Position numbers and translations under genes: made by a program | Part shown: piece by piece, positions 10,113 through 21,645 of the stretch | How positions within the stretch are numbered: the first letter of the stretch is position 1 | Layout: each line of letters opens with the position of its first letter | Notes under the pieces: model-generated | What the model was told of the DNA's origin: nothing | Databases searched by the model: none | Seen by the model: only the letters and a program-made list of their open reading frames with translations | Assembly: GCA_002335605.1 (NCBI GenBank) | Contig: BEDY01000003.1 | Location: 1,302,001-1,366,000, forward strand | DNA from: Prillingera fragicola | Taxonomy: Eukaryota; Basidiomycota; Tremellomycetes; Trichosporonales; Trichosporonaceae | DNA length: 64,000 nt | Direction: 5' to 3'

Positions 10113-12245
10113 GGCCGCGCCTGCGGCCCTCGACTAGCGAAAAGCCGGGCCAAGTTGGAGAGGGTTGGGGGGCCGTTGAACCGGAGTGGAGTGGTTGTTG
10201 TTGGTGGACTTTTGGCAACAAGTCCTCGAGGGTTGGGAGTTGTTGGGTTTAGGTTAGAGATATGAACTGGAAACGAGAGTGCCTGTCCTGCCCTGTGCTG
10301 GTGGCATTGGGTTGGAAGAGTAGAGTGTGTGAATGTGTGTAGACGCTGAGCTTGAAGACGAAGTAGTGGTTCGTAGCAGAGCGAGGTAGAGTGTGGTTGC
10401 AACAAACGCAGTGTCCAGTCGGTGGCGTCAAACATTTCCCTGGGTGGTGCCAAGGGAACAAGCTACAGGCAACAACACCCCCCATCCACCGACCGAAGAA
10501 CCTGACCCTTTAGCCGCAGTACAAGTAACAAAGGTCAACTAACCTTGTCAGTCTTTGTCTCTCATGCATGTCTTACTCTGGTGGGCCACATCTCCTCATT
10601 GTTCATGCATACGCCCCCACCGCCTACTCCCCCTGTGTGATACAGAGAACATTGTCCATGCAAGCTGCCAGACCCAGCCAGGCTCAGGGATATACGGCGG
10701 CCATTAGTTTTTCCAGCATGCCTTGCTCTCCTCATACCCCCTTTCTGCCGGATTTTGCTGCTCCCACCAGGAATGCCTCCACTACTCTCTACCCCCGAGA
10801 CGGCGAGCGCCAACTCCGCTTAGGCCACTTGTGCTCTAAAGGGGTAACCTCTGTCTACACTGGCGGCCATTGTTCAGTAGGTGTCGGCCCGGGGTTTACC
10901 CACGACATGCAGTCAGCCAGACGGCGAGGGAGGGGGCGCACACCCATTGTCACTTGCGCCCTAGACTAATAGCCCCCGACTCTCGACCTGTCTTGCAACT
11001 CTGTCTCCCTACTACATGATTCCCTTTATATACCTTTCACGCTCTACTCTGTCCCTTGATCTCTTGCCTACTCATGCTGTGGACACTCGACTCTTTGTCT
11101 CTCTCGTGGATCGTGGACCACACCTACAGGAGTGTGAAAGATAAGACCACTTGGTCCCACGTGCGCTATCAAATAAGCCCATCTTTTGCTTCCATCGTTC
11201 CCACTCGTGGTGGATCGTTGGCCGCAAACGCCGCGACACGAGTGTCTGCGATAAGAGATCACTGTCCCATTATTCTACTCCAAGCATGCTGCTGCCTCTC
11301 ACATGGGCCCATGCACATCCCAGCCCAGCCATCAAGTACTCTTGGCCAGACGCAAAAGCACGAATTCAGGCACATCAAACAAAGTGGCGTCCACTCTCCG
11401 CCGACACCACCTACTCCTACTGATAACAGCCGTACTGTCGTCTGCCCAATCATACCACCTTGTGGCTCATGTCCTCCGTCAAACTCACGCGACTCACCAT
11501 GTCTTATCATCCCCTTGCATACAAACTGGACCCAACCCCGTCCGACGCGTTGGCCAGGACTGGGCCTACTGCCTCCCCGATCTAGTCGCAGCCCCGTCTC
11601 TGACCCTACCTACCGTTCGGTCGACTGCTCCTACACCCCCACTTGCAAGCCCCGCGGAACCCCGTTCCAGCACATTACCTCGGGCGGGGTCGGGCTTGGG
11701 CCATCGGAGATGCTCGATCTACCAATGACGCACAGATGTTGTTCAGCTATCTAGAGATCAATCAAGTCTATCAGACACCACCGCAAGCAGGTGACCGACC
11801 ACTGTTCCATCGGCATTCAGCAGCCTACCACCGCGCAGAGGACTGTGCGCCCATTTGGGAATAGTCTTGGACAACCACCGGCCGCCAATGGCAGCGCGTC
11901 GATGGGTGCATGTCCGTGCTGCCCCGAGTGGGAGCGTGGGGGGTGAGAGCCCCGCAGACGAGATAAGGACGGTACACTAGTGTGTGTGTGTTCTTGGCTA
12001 GATAGCAGTCTAGTGCAAGTCGTTTTGCGGGCTCCGCTTTCCAGCCGCTGGCTGGGAGTGGGAGATGCGAGCTGTTCCGTGGATCCGCTAGAGGGCATGG
12101 TTATAAAGAGCGCGAAGATGGACGGTTCTCACAACAGCAAACCACCCGGTGTCTCTCGACGGCGCCCACTCTCGTATCTCAAGTCCGATATCGATAGCCC
12201 ACTGAGGCTCGCCCACATACCTCCCCGCCACACTTTCTCTCCATC
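10113..12245. other. 2.1-kb gene-free region between receptor and urea transporter
   Basis: Shared upstream region of two divergent genes. Small open frames on both strands have no domain, no plausible splice partners and biased composition, so I treat them as chance. 10113-10500 is probably the receptor's 5' leader. The last 500 nt before the transporter hold a cluster of GATA-type sites, listed separately. Confidence 0.5.
11747..12197. promoter_or_regulatory. Cluster of five HGATAR motifs upstream of DUR3-like gene
   Basis: Matches to HGATAR, the consensus bound by fungal nitrogen GATA factors, occur at 11747-11752 (minus, AGATAG), 11768-11773 (minus, TGATAG), 11961-11966 (AGATAA), 12000-12005 (AGATAG) and 12192-12197 (CGATAG). 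Roughly one to two would be expected by chance in this length. Urea transporters are classic targets of nitrogen catabolite regulation, so the placement makes sense; binding itself is inferred. Confidence 0.45.
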
Positions 12246-14364
12246 ATGACTGTGGCAATCCTCCCGCAAGGCGCCGGCTACGGTGTCGTCGTGAGTCACA
12301 TGTGCCGTGGCGCCACTATCACTGCTAACATCTCAGGTCGGCATGGGCATGTTCTTCTCCGTCCTGATGATGATCATCACCAAAGTCCAAACCCGATACA
12401 CAAAGTACTCTACGTCGTCGGCCGAAGAGTTCAACTCTGCCTCGCGCTCGGTACCCCCGGGGCTGATTGCGGCCGGTATCGTCTCTGCATGGACGTGGGC
12501 AGCCACTCTGCTCCAGTCGTCGGCCACGGCGTACAAGTTTGGTATCTCTGGCCCATGGTGGTACGCCTCAGGTGCTACGATCCAGGTTCTGCTGTTTGCC
12601 ATGATTGCAGCAAAGCTCAAGATGCACGCACCAAAGTGCCACACGTATCTTGAAATCATTCTCGCTCGCTGGGGCAAGCCGGCCCACCTGTGTTTCCTCT
12701 TCTTTGGCATGGCTACCAACATCGTCGTCTCGACCATGCTCATCCTCGGCGGCAGTGCGACCGTCTCCGACTTGACAGGCATGAACACTGTCGCGGCGTG
12801 TTTCCTCATCCCCGTCGGTGTCTCGATCTACGTCCTCTTTGGCGGCATGCGCGCGACCCTGATTGCAGACTACTCGCACACTCTGGTCCTGTACTGCATC
12901 CTCATCGCCTTTGCCATTGTCGTGTACGGGACCTCGCCCATCATTGGCTCTCCTGCCAAGATGTGGGAGCTCCTGCACAAGGCATCCGAGATCCACCCCG
13001 TGGCCGGCAACGCCGAGGGATCGTACCTCACTCTCCGCTCAAAGTCTGGCCTCATCTTTGGCGTGCTCAACATTGTGGGCAACTTTGGCACCGTCTTCAA
13101 CGACCAGGCCTACTGGCAGCGTGCGATTGCGTCGCAGCCCAAGACCTCGGTCAAGGCGTTCATGTGGGGTGGTCTTGCGTGGTTTGCCATTCCGTTGTCG
13201 ATTGCCACTTCCCTCGGCCTTGCGTCCGTCGTGCTCGCCCACTCTGACAACCCCCTCATCTCGCTCACCCCTCTCGAGGTCGGCAAGGGTCTTCCCGCCG
13301 TCAAGGCCGTGGCAGCCCTCATGGGCACGTCTGGCGCGACCGCCATGCTCATCCTCCTCTTCCTTGCCGTCACCTCTGCCGCGTCCGCCGAGCAGATTGC
13401 CGTCTCCTCGCTCCTCACCTACGACGTGTACGGCACCTACATCAACACCAAGCCGACCGAAAAGCAAATCCTCTGGGTCTCGCACGTGTGCATCTTTGGC
13501 TATGCCGTCTTCATGGGCGCCATCGCTACCGCGTTCAACTACATTGGCATCTCCATGGGCTGGCTGTACGAGGCCATGGGCACGATTATCGGCTCGGCCG
13601 TCGTCCCCATCGCCGTGTGCATTACATGGAAGAAGGCCAACGGCACCGGCGCGGTCGTCGGCGCCATTGTCGGTTTCTGCACGGGCATCACAGGCTGGAT
13701 CGCACTCACTGCGCGCCTGAACGGCGGCGTCGTCAACGTCGACACGACGTTTGGCGACTACGAGATGCTGACGGGCAACCTCCTCTCCATCGGCGTCGGC
13801 GGCATCATCACCGTGGTGTGGAGCCTCGTGCGTCCCGCCAACTTTGACTGGGACATTACCCGCGCCATCAACAACCCCGAGTTTGTCCCCGGCAGCGTCC
13901 ACCCCGAGACCGGCGAGCCCGCCACGGGCGCCGAGACGCCGAGCGACACGGCGTCCATCGAGGAGGTCGTCGTTTCCGACGAAAAGGCCAAAAAGGACGC
14001 CGAGGGATACACTGCCGGCGAGCCCGTCGGTGCTGTCCGCACTATTATTTCTACGTCGGGCGACGTCGAGGCCGGCATGGCGAGTGACGAGGCTGGTCTG
14101 AAGCGTGCCTTCAAGTTCGCCGCCGTCGTCGCGCTGTCGCTCACTGCGATTTTAATCTTCTGCGTGCCCATGCCCCAGTTCTTCGCACAGTACGTCTACT
14201 CGGAAAAGGGCTTTACCGCCTGGGTCGTCATTGTCGTCATGTGGCTGTTTGCCGGCGCGCTCATGATTGGCGTCTACCCCATGTGGGAGGCGAGGCATGG
14301 CCTTGCAGAGGTCGGGCGCGGGGTGTGGGCCGACATTACGCGCAAGCGGGTGGCGAGCGGGTAG
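12246..14364 (+). CDS. DUR3: Urea (polyamine) active transporter, DUR3 family
   Basis: Sodium-solute-symporter-family plasma membrane permease that imports urea, and in yeast also polyamines. Exons 12246-12290 and 12337-14364, 690 aa. The short first exon (MTVAILPQGAGYGVV) is typical of fungal DUR3 genes. Around fifteen hydrophobic helices run through the protein. Family-typical segments include SSAEEFNSASRSVPPGLIAA, SAWTWAATLLQSSA, FGVLNIVGNFGTVFNDQAYW and TSAASAEQIAVSSLLTYDVY. A hydrophilic acidic loop (about residues 535-605, with many Asp/Glu/Thr) lies before the last two helices. It is divergent from the receptor gene across a 2.1-kb region with several GATA sites. The length matches the family. 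Confidence 0.93.
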
Positions 14365-14451
14365 AGCCGTAGATGCCGGGTCTTATAATTACAGTGCATG
14401 GTTGTGAATGCATAGGGTATTGGTTTATTGTGCAGCAGCGCAGGCAGACCG

Positions 14452-15359
14452 CTACCACAGTGTATGAATCGCCATTGGGGTCCACGCACAAATCTCGCTC
14501 CCGTCGCCGATCCCCTCGCCATCAATCCCCTCGCCATTGTACACAATACACGTATCCTGCATATCCTCTCTCGAGCGCCGCTTCTCCCGCACCCACATGA
14601 GCGCACGCACTATGTGCGGCCCGAGGCCGATCCGCACCCCCATGTCGAGGTTGCACAGCGCCAGCCCCGCGGGGCACACGTACGCCGACGACGGGGTGTG
14701 GAGCGACAAGAGCGCCGACCACAGCTCGGTCGACTGCGTCGCGTGCGCGACCCGCAGGAGGGCTAGCGCGTCCGTGTCCCGCGGCCCATCCTGCTCCGTG
14801 CCACACTGCGCCTCGCACTCGGGGATGACCCAGGTGTCGTCCTTGCTGGGCCGGAGGGAGGGGACCGCCTCGAGATCGGCACACGCCACGAGCGTGTCCG
14901 CCCAGTAGCCTACGTAGTCGTGCAGCGAGTTCCAGAGCGTCTGATGGACATCCCACTTTGCAAACATGCGCGCCAGGGCATCAAGCTGCCGGAGGGGGAA
15001 CGGGATCGGGTGGTTTGGCTCGCGGACCGCGCGGAGAAAGGAGAGAAAAGTGTCGACATCGCGCGCGCTCTCGTCGAGCCTCAACCGAGCTGGGGAGCGC
15101 AGGTGGACGGGGCAGGTGGAGGGGGTTGGGGGGGCTGGTTCTGGAGCGAGAAGAATTTTGAGCGTCGGGCTGGGATTAGCCGTGGAAAATACGGGGCGGC
15201 GGCGTACCTTGCGTCGCTGATGAGGTATCTGTCCGTCTGGAATGTTGCCTCTTCGTCGCCGTCGTCGTCGCTCAAGGCGACAATGGTCAGATCACCACGG
15301 CTGCACACTTGGCAGCCAGCGTAGGTGTGCACCTTGACCCCTCCCGGGGGTGGGTCCAT
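14452..15359 (-). CDS. BTB/POZ-like hypothetical protein
   Basis: Two exons on the minus strand, 15208-15359 and 14452-15169, joined across a 38-nt intron (GTACGC...CCCAG) that restores one frame: 289 aa. The N-terminal half reads like a divergent BTB fold: a DLTIVALS strand, an acidic stretch, then FQTDRYLISDASPTLK, where BTB proteins have the short helix that follows the buried His/Asp strand. The rest is helical (DTFLSFLRAV, LDALARMFAKWDVHQ). Such lone BTB proteins are expanded in many basidiomycetes and often have no known partner. The start at 15359 is the first ATG in frame. The frame is open for another ~140 nt upstream without an ATG, so an extra 5' exon is possible. The function is unknown. 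Confidence 0.6.
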
Positions 15360-15753
15360 TGGGCGCGTTTGCGGTGGCTTGAGCTTTGACTGCTTGCGCT
15401 TGAACCTCAGCGAGACTAGCGAGGGCCGGGAACGGAGTTTGGGGAGGCGGGAGAACAGCGTGGACAGTTGGCGAGCTTGAGAGTTACGGCTGCTGTGCCC
15501 AGGCGGCTGTGGTGGGTGGTGCTAGTGGGACGGGTCCCATGGTTGGATAATGGGCGTTGGAGAGTGGGAGATCAATGACATGGTGGCCGGGTGCTGGGAC
15601 CTTGATGGGCACGGTCCAGGTGGCTTCTTGAGCTGTGCTTCGCGGCGCGATAGAGTGTGCTTTTGCTATTTGAGGATGATGCAGATGGGATTGTCAGTGA
15701 GAGAAGTGTTGCTGAGTGGCCAGTTCTATTGCGGGTCATGCGTAGACTGGTGT

Positions 15754-16557
15754 TCATTGATGGCTTTGACGGAACTCGGCAGCGAGCCTCTCAATGTCCG
15801 CATCGTACACATATGTCACGCCTTCAGGGGTGTGTGCTGCCAGCTGAGCGATAGCAGCGCCGACACTGTGCACGTTAGCACCAACCACCACCAGCCAGAC
15901 TCACTCGGCACCATCGACGCCGAGGAAAGTCGTCGGCAGCCCAACAGCGCGCATCCCACGGATGGCCGAAACGACCACCCGCTCAGACAAGTTGCTGACC
16001 TCGCGCTGGCCCTCATACAACAGCGTGGCGGGACGGATAATGACAGTCCGGTCAAAGTTCAAGTCCCGCACGGCGTCCTCGAGTTGCCCCTTCATGCGCG
16101 GGTAAGCAAACCAGCTGTTCGAGCTTGCTCCATACGCCGAGACGAGGATCATCTGCGCAAAGACAGGAATCAGCCGCGTTCCACAAATAAACAACCCAAG
16201 GCTTACAGTCTTTGCGCCATCCTTCTTTGCGCGCGTCGCAAGCTCGCGGTTGAGCACGAGGTCAATCTGTTCTTGTTTCTTGAAATCGCCCACAACCGCG
16301 AGCGTCGTGCCGAGGCAGGACACATACACGCCGCCCGGGGTTACTAGCGGTTCCGTCGCTGTCACAGCAGATGCGACGTCGGAGAGCACGCGGTTCGTGT
16401 ACGTGCTTGCTGCTGAGCCTGTGGTTTGGCCAGGGACCGCGCGTCGTGTGAGTGCTGTTATGGCCATGGCTGCATGGGAGGTGAGGAGGGAGGAGAGGGC
16501 CGCGGAGCCGGTGAGGCCGGTGGCGCCTACGAGAGTGAGGGGGATTGCACTGGTCAT
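15754..16557 (-). CDS. FMP52-like NAD(P)-binding oxidoreductase family protein
   Basis: Exons 16207-16557, 15905-16152 and 15754-15865 on the minus strand, 236 aa, phases consistent. A Rossmann start is clear: LTLVGATGLTGSAALSSLL (GxTGxxG). FMP52 family pattern follows, with YVSCLGTTLAVVGDFKKQEQ, then MILVSAYGASSNSWFAYPRMKG (the SSxxxxxYxxxKG-like region of atypical SDR proteins) and VIIRPATLLYEGQRE. In yeast FMP52 is associated with mitochondria and the outer membrane and its reaction is not known. The N-terminus here has no obvious cleavable presequence. The gene is downstream of nothing obviously related. Confidence 0.8.
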
Positions 16558-17695
16558 TGTTGGAGTAGCGTTCTGGGCTGACGAGGATGTGTGAGTGTTG
16601 GGAAGAGAAACTGGAGAGAGGTGGATGTGGATGGGTGGAGGCCGACGGCCAACAACAACGTCATGCGCGAGATGGCCACATGGTTGTCACATGGCAGCCG
16701 TCCTGGCTGACCCGCTTGTTTGCATGCAATGCATGCACTGAGGATCAAGCAGTCGACACTGACCATACGACGTGAGCTAGCAGTCACGGGCTATTTGGGA
16801 GATATCCTCCACTGGGAACTCCCAGGCCAAAGGATGGACAGGAGAAGCTCTCGTGTTCAGGTTCTCAGTCGTACGCGATCACCCGGCTCGCCACATCGCT
16901 CACTTCCGCATACCCCCCATGCCCTTACAGATATGCATGCCAGTACCCATCTCCTGACCCAACACCGGTACCACAACCTGAATGAGGCGGTGTCTCTGCA
17001 TCAGACTGATAACAGCGCAGTTCGCAGGAACATATCTAGGCACCATCTCTCCCTCACACCTTCATGTCAAACGAGTATAGCTCTCCGCTGCAAGGTCTTA
17101 AGCCCCCGCACGCAGCCTCGGTAACCCACAGAGAAACAAGAAGCACACCAATCACTGGCAAACTCACTCGTCACCGGCATGACCAACACCACCAAGCGGG
17201 GGCGAAGGAGCCACGTCCACTAACCCACTCGGCTGCCACAAGCCGACGCATCCCACGCCGGCCTCCGCAACCCCGTCATTCCTCCTACTCCACTTCAACA
17301 CCTTCTCTCACAACCCAGGTCTCGTGTCAAGTCAAGTCGGCGGCTCGGCCGTAGACTGTGAGGCGACGCAGGCCGCGGTGGTACTCATTCTGACCTCCCG
17401 TGACCGGGATAGACACAGGAACAATGCGTGCTATTGTTCCTGCAGCTTGCAGGTTGATACTGTGTCATTCAGTAGAGGAGAGGCTCTGGGGCCTGGTTCG
17501 TAAGCTTGCTTGACCTGCCAGCGAGTGTCGCTGTCCCTGGTCCAGCTGTTGGCGTCAGCTGCACAACAGAGTGGCAATTTTCCGACACGGAATGGGCTGC
17601 GCGCTCGCAGCTAGGTAGAATGAATGCAAGTTGTATCCATAAATTATAAGGTACATGTAATGCTAGCTATGAAGTGCGGGTTGCTGGTTGGAGGT
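16558..17695. other. Intergenic region, 1.1 kb
   Basis: Upstream of the FMP52-like gene and downstream of the MARVEL-like gene. Open frames of 60-134 codons on the plus strand are short, low-complexity and without partners. I see no RNA gene or repeat. Confidence 0.45.
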
Positions 17696-18348
17696 TTAGA
17701 GCGACTCCTCGTCGTGGTGCTTGTGGTCTGCAATCTTCTCCGGGGCCTGGTAAGGGATGTAGACGGACGAGCGGCGCGAGGTGCACGAAAACTTGTCGGC
17801 GACGGTGAAGAAGAATCCGATGACGGCGAGGCCAAACAGTGCCCAGGCGAGACCCTCGATGGCGAGGATGCGCGAGCACTGGTCGGCGTACGGCTGGTAG
17901 TTTGCGGGAAAGTGCTCGGGGCCATACTTGCACTGGAGACCGTGGCCGAAGGGGGTGGCGAGGAGGATGCCGGCTACGGTGCCGTAGAAGACGCCGAGGG
18001 CGAGGAAGAGGAAGAGAAAGATCATGTGGTTGAGGACAAAGTGGAAGATGCCAAAGAGGAGACCCACGATGGCCGCGCAGAGACCGAGGCCGAGGGCATG
18101 GTAGTACATCCCACTGGGGTAGCCGGAAGCATCGTTGCCGTGCTTGTTGAGCTGCTCAGAGATGAGACCGAGGAACGAGACGTCGAGGCAGCACCAGAAG
18201 ATGAAGAAGGTAAAGATGACAATCTGGCGGGTGGTCGAGAAGAGGAGGCCCATGCGGGTCTTGGGAGCTGGATGGTCAGTACAACGAATGTGGCACCGAC
18301 GTAATGGCACTCACCCTCAACGTCGACGGGGGCAGCCTTGCGAGCCAT
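17696..18348 (-). CDS. MARVEL-like four-helix membrane protein
   Basis: Exons 18315-18348 and 17696-18267 on the minus strand (47-nt intron), 201 aa. Four hydrophobic helices are visible: QIVIFTFFIFWCCLDVSFLG, LGLCAAIVGLLFGIFHFV, FLFLFLALGVFYGTVAGILL and IEGLAWALFGLAVIGFFFTV, with a short hydrophilic N-terminus and a His/Glu-rich C-terminal tail. This is the topology of fungal MARVEL-domain proteins (Nce102/Sur7-neighbour type), which sit in plasma membrane subdomains; the assignment is by topology and composition rather than a diagnostic motif. The tail (ADHKHHDEESL) is acidic and cytosolic if the N-terminus is inside. Confidence 0.65.
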
Positions 18349-20293
18349 TGTGATTAAGGTGGTGGAGGTAGTAAAAGGGGTAAAGTGTTAGGGGCTGTTG
18401 TGTGCCGGACACTAAGCAAGTAGTGAAGATGAGGAAATGTAAGTGTGAATGGAGACTCATGTCGAGGCCACAACCCCGGCCATTATATGCTACATGACAT
18501 CCACCCGCACCTTGCTGAGAAATTCAACCGAATGACGCACACCAGCCGTGCTCCTTTGGACGTCGGGCGCGGGCGGACGAGGACCTGCGGACGGAGGGGG
18601 TTGACAAGACCGGTAGAGGCGACGAGGCCACACTGTGCGCGTTGTCGCTGCTCCTACCTGCCTCGCGGGATGCGCGGCCGAGCCCTCGGCGACCAGCCCT
18701 CTCACTCTCCACCCTGCTTCTGCTATGAGACACTAGACCTAGATGCCAGCCTGCGTGGTCTGACATTGAGTAGAGGGAAGCTGAGAAGGAGAAGAGTAGT
18801 CTTGCCAGAGTGACGAATGCCTGCCCAGAGTGTAAATTTCCACTTGCGGCCATACACAAAATGAATGCCTCCGCGGCCGAACGTCTCCGCCACGGAGTGA
18901 TCATTCAGATGACATGCAGGCAGACGCATCCCACAAGTCTCTTATGCTCAGATCTGCATGTCTGCATCTAAAGGTAGTGTGCGTGCTATAGCCTATATCC
19001 CAAGCCAAACTAAACCCTCCCTGGCCAAAGATTAGAAAGAAAGGACGGCACAAGGGCTCTGGACAAGTGGACCCCGTCTTTGTCATGATTCCGTCGCCGC
19101 GACACAGGGAGAGCAGTCGATGTACGCTCCCTTGATCTCTCGGGCGGACACGATCAACTCGCCATGCTCGCACTCTATCAGAGCCAGCGATCAATGACGA
19201 ATTGGAATCATTCGAAGCAGACCATTTTCCACGGCCGTAGATCTGAACTGAATGGTGGTGCCTGAAGCCCTCGTGCTCGGTAGCGCCGGCGGCTCTGAAT
19301 ACACCGTTTCCCTTGGTTTGGCATTAAATGTCCATCCGTCTTGCCTCCTTCCTGGCCTCCTATGGCCTCGTAGCTGCGTGGCGTTGAATAACAGGGGCTG
19401 GAGCTAGTTCAAGCTTTGTACGCTGACCCTGCAGGCTGACATGACGAAAGGCCCTCCGCCGTCGCATACAGTCTCGGGCAGTGGCGAGCACTCGCAGCCA
19501 CGGCCGGATCGCAGGTGGCGCTGGTGGCAGATAGCCTCGCTCCGCTCCTGCCTGCTGTGTGCGTCCTTCTGTTCCTACCCATCGTATACTGCAGCCTATA
19601 AGCGTGATCCAATATCAGCACATCCGCCTGGCGTTGGCCAAGGACTGAGGGTAGGCCAATGTCAGAGTCATGTACATCAAATCCAGGAGGCACGTAGGCA
19701 GCTGAATATAGACGGGCACACGAGTTCTGCCTTCTTTGAGATAAGAGCGTGGCGTTGGTATTGGAGGCAGTCATCGCCCGCTTGCCCCAGCTATAGCCTC
19801 GTGATCAATGTCGCTGCCTGGCTTGTGAGCTTGTGAGGCTAAGCGCAGCTCTGTCTGCCTAAACACGAATTTGTGACCCCGACGAGCGAGATCAACCGCG
19901 GACACGGTGTGTACAGAGGACGACCCCGGTATTCCGAGTCTTACATGGCCACACGACACCAAGCACACATTGCCTGTCAACAGAACGACACTGGACTCGG
20001 GGGTGAAGGACAGTTGCTTGTTCTGGGGAGAACTGTTTGTTCTGCAATCACAAAGGCACATCGCCTGCTCCTCGGGACGACTTGGAAGTCTCGCCGTCGG
20101 CACCGATGCGTGTGGCACTGGTATTTGATTCATGTCATCATCAACTCGTTACTGTCATTGCAATCTCTTCTAGAGACGAGGTTTCTTTCTGCCCACTCAC
20201 AGTCGCCTAGCGCTCTGCGCCTGACCACATTGTCTGATTCACACTATTGACACCTTTTGCACAACCCACTCTCACGAGCCACTCCTCACGAGG
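18349..20293. other. Gene-free stretch of 1.9 kb
   Basis: I examined both strands and found only short frames without domains or sensible splice structure. There is no tandem repeat, tRNA-like fold or transposon end that I can support. The base composition is less GC-rich than in the genes. It may hold regulatory DNA or a noncoding transcript. Confidence 0.4.
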
Positions 20294-21196
20294 TCACCCC
20301 TTGAAGCAAAACGGCTCCTGCAGCGCAAACCCCGACACCGATGGCGGGGGCGAGCCCTCGCCCTCGCTCGACCCCCACGCCTTCGCCGAGCAGCGCGGCA
20401 AGTCGCCCAACGCCGGCCGCGCAAACAGCGACACGCCCGAGCAACTCCCCCCGCCCTCATCCTCGGGCGAGGTCTGCGGCGTCGGCAGCCCCCTCCGCGT
20501 AATAGTAGGCGTGACCGGCGCCTCCCTCCCCGTCGTGCCGTTCCCGCTGCTCCGCCGCCGCTTCTCCTGCGCCGCCGCCGCCACCCTCCGCCCCGCCCGC
20601 GCCTGCGAGGGGAAGGAACACTGCGCGGTCCCGCAGCTAAGGCAGCTCTTCTTCACCCCGCCCCCGGCGCGCGCGACGAGGCACGTCCAGCTCCCCCCCG
20701 CGCAGCGCGTGCACGGCTCCGCCGCCGTCGTCGTCCCCGGGTCGCGTTCGAGGCGGAGCTGCTATCAGTGGACGCACAAGGGGGGACGCACGATGCGGGC
20801 GGCTTTGGGGCGGCAGAATTTCTTGCGGCGGTTGATCTGCGCTACCTCTTGCGGCGTAAAGGCGTACCCTCCGTCGTCGTCGGTGTCGCCGTCGTAGTCG
20901 TCGAGAGGCAGGCGACGCGGGGTGAGCGGCGTGTAGGTCGCAGCGGGGGGGCTCGCCACCGACGGGTACCGCGCAGGCAACATCGGCGGGCGTGGCCGCT
21001 CCGTCCTCGTGTCGGCGGTCAACATGCGCTTGGCAGGCCACATGTCCTGCCTCGGCGCGGGCTCGCCACCCACCCCCGCCGCAGGCGTTGCCGCCGGCAT
21101 CGCCGCGCGGAGGCCGAGGAGGATGCGCGCCGCGCGCCAGTCGTCGGGCAGGGGCTCGCTGGCGTGCCAGTGGAAGTGCGGTGGGGAGGGGTGCAT
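20294..21196 (-). CDS. Hypothetical protein with paired Cys-x2-Cys motifs
   Basis: Two exons on the minus strand, 20792-21196 and 20294-20758, joined over a 33-nt intron with a CTGAT branch site: 289 aa. After a Pro/Ala-rich N-terminus comes an acidic patch (DDYDGDTDDDGG) and the segment AQINRRKKFCRPKAARI. Past the junction the protein reads EPCTRCAGGSWTC and then KKSCLSCGTAQCSF, that is C-x2-C-x6-C followed by C-x2-C-x4-C, then a basic tail (EKRRRSSGNG). This resembles zinc-binding or zinc-cluster-like proteins common in Tremellomycetes and of unknown role; a nuclear regulator is a fair guess but only that. The intron is tiny, and an alternative AG 3 nt upstream would add one Gln. No neighbour suggests a function. 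Confidence 0.5.
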
Positions 21197-21645
21197 TGTC
21201 TGTTGTGAGTGGGTCAGGAGAGCAGGGGTGAAGTGAGAAACGCGCGTTTAAACGGCAATGGACAGCTGGCGTGGAAGGGCTCTAGTGATGACGAGAAGAT
21301 GCAGGACTAACCCGGGCGGTCGATGCCCCGTTAGCCCGAACGACGAGAAGCACGGGCTGAACGCCACTGTAGCGGCTCGTGCATGCACTCAACGCTGGGT
21401 GGGACAATAGACCCGGGGGACGTTGTGGGGTTCGCATGTTTGGTTCGCGTGCAGAGGCTTCTCACCTATGCTTCAGTTGGATGTCGCCAGCGTGCGATGC
21501 AGTGCATGCAAGGGTGATGGTGGCTGCGGTCATTACCGGAACGAGGTCCCAGCGGTGCACGGCCCGTGTAGTCACCCCCAACCCTACTGCACACGACTCG
21601 TAAGAACTAAATGCGATGCATTGAATGATAATGGTGGCTAGCCTT

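Noticed and set aside
11056..11754. 232-codon plus-strand frame in the receptor-DUR3 gap
   Set aside because: No domain, no splice continuation, low-complexity Thr/Pro/Ser content typical of CT-rich noncoding DNA.
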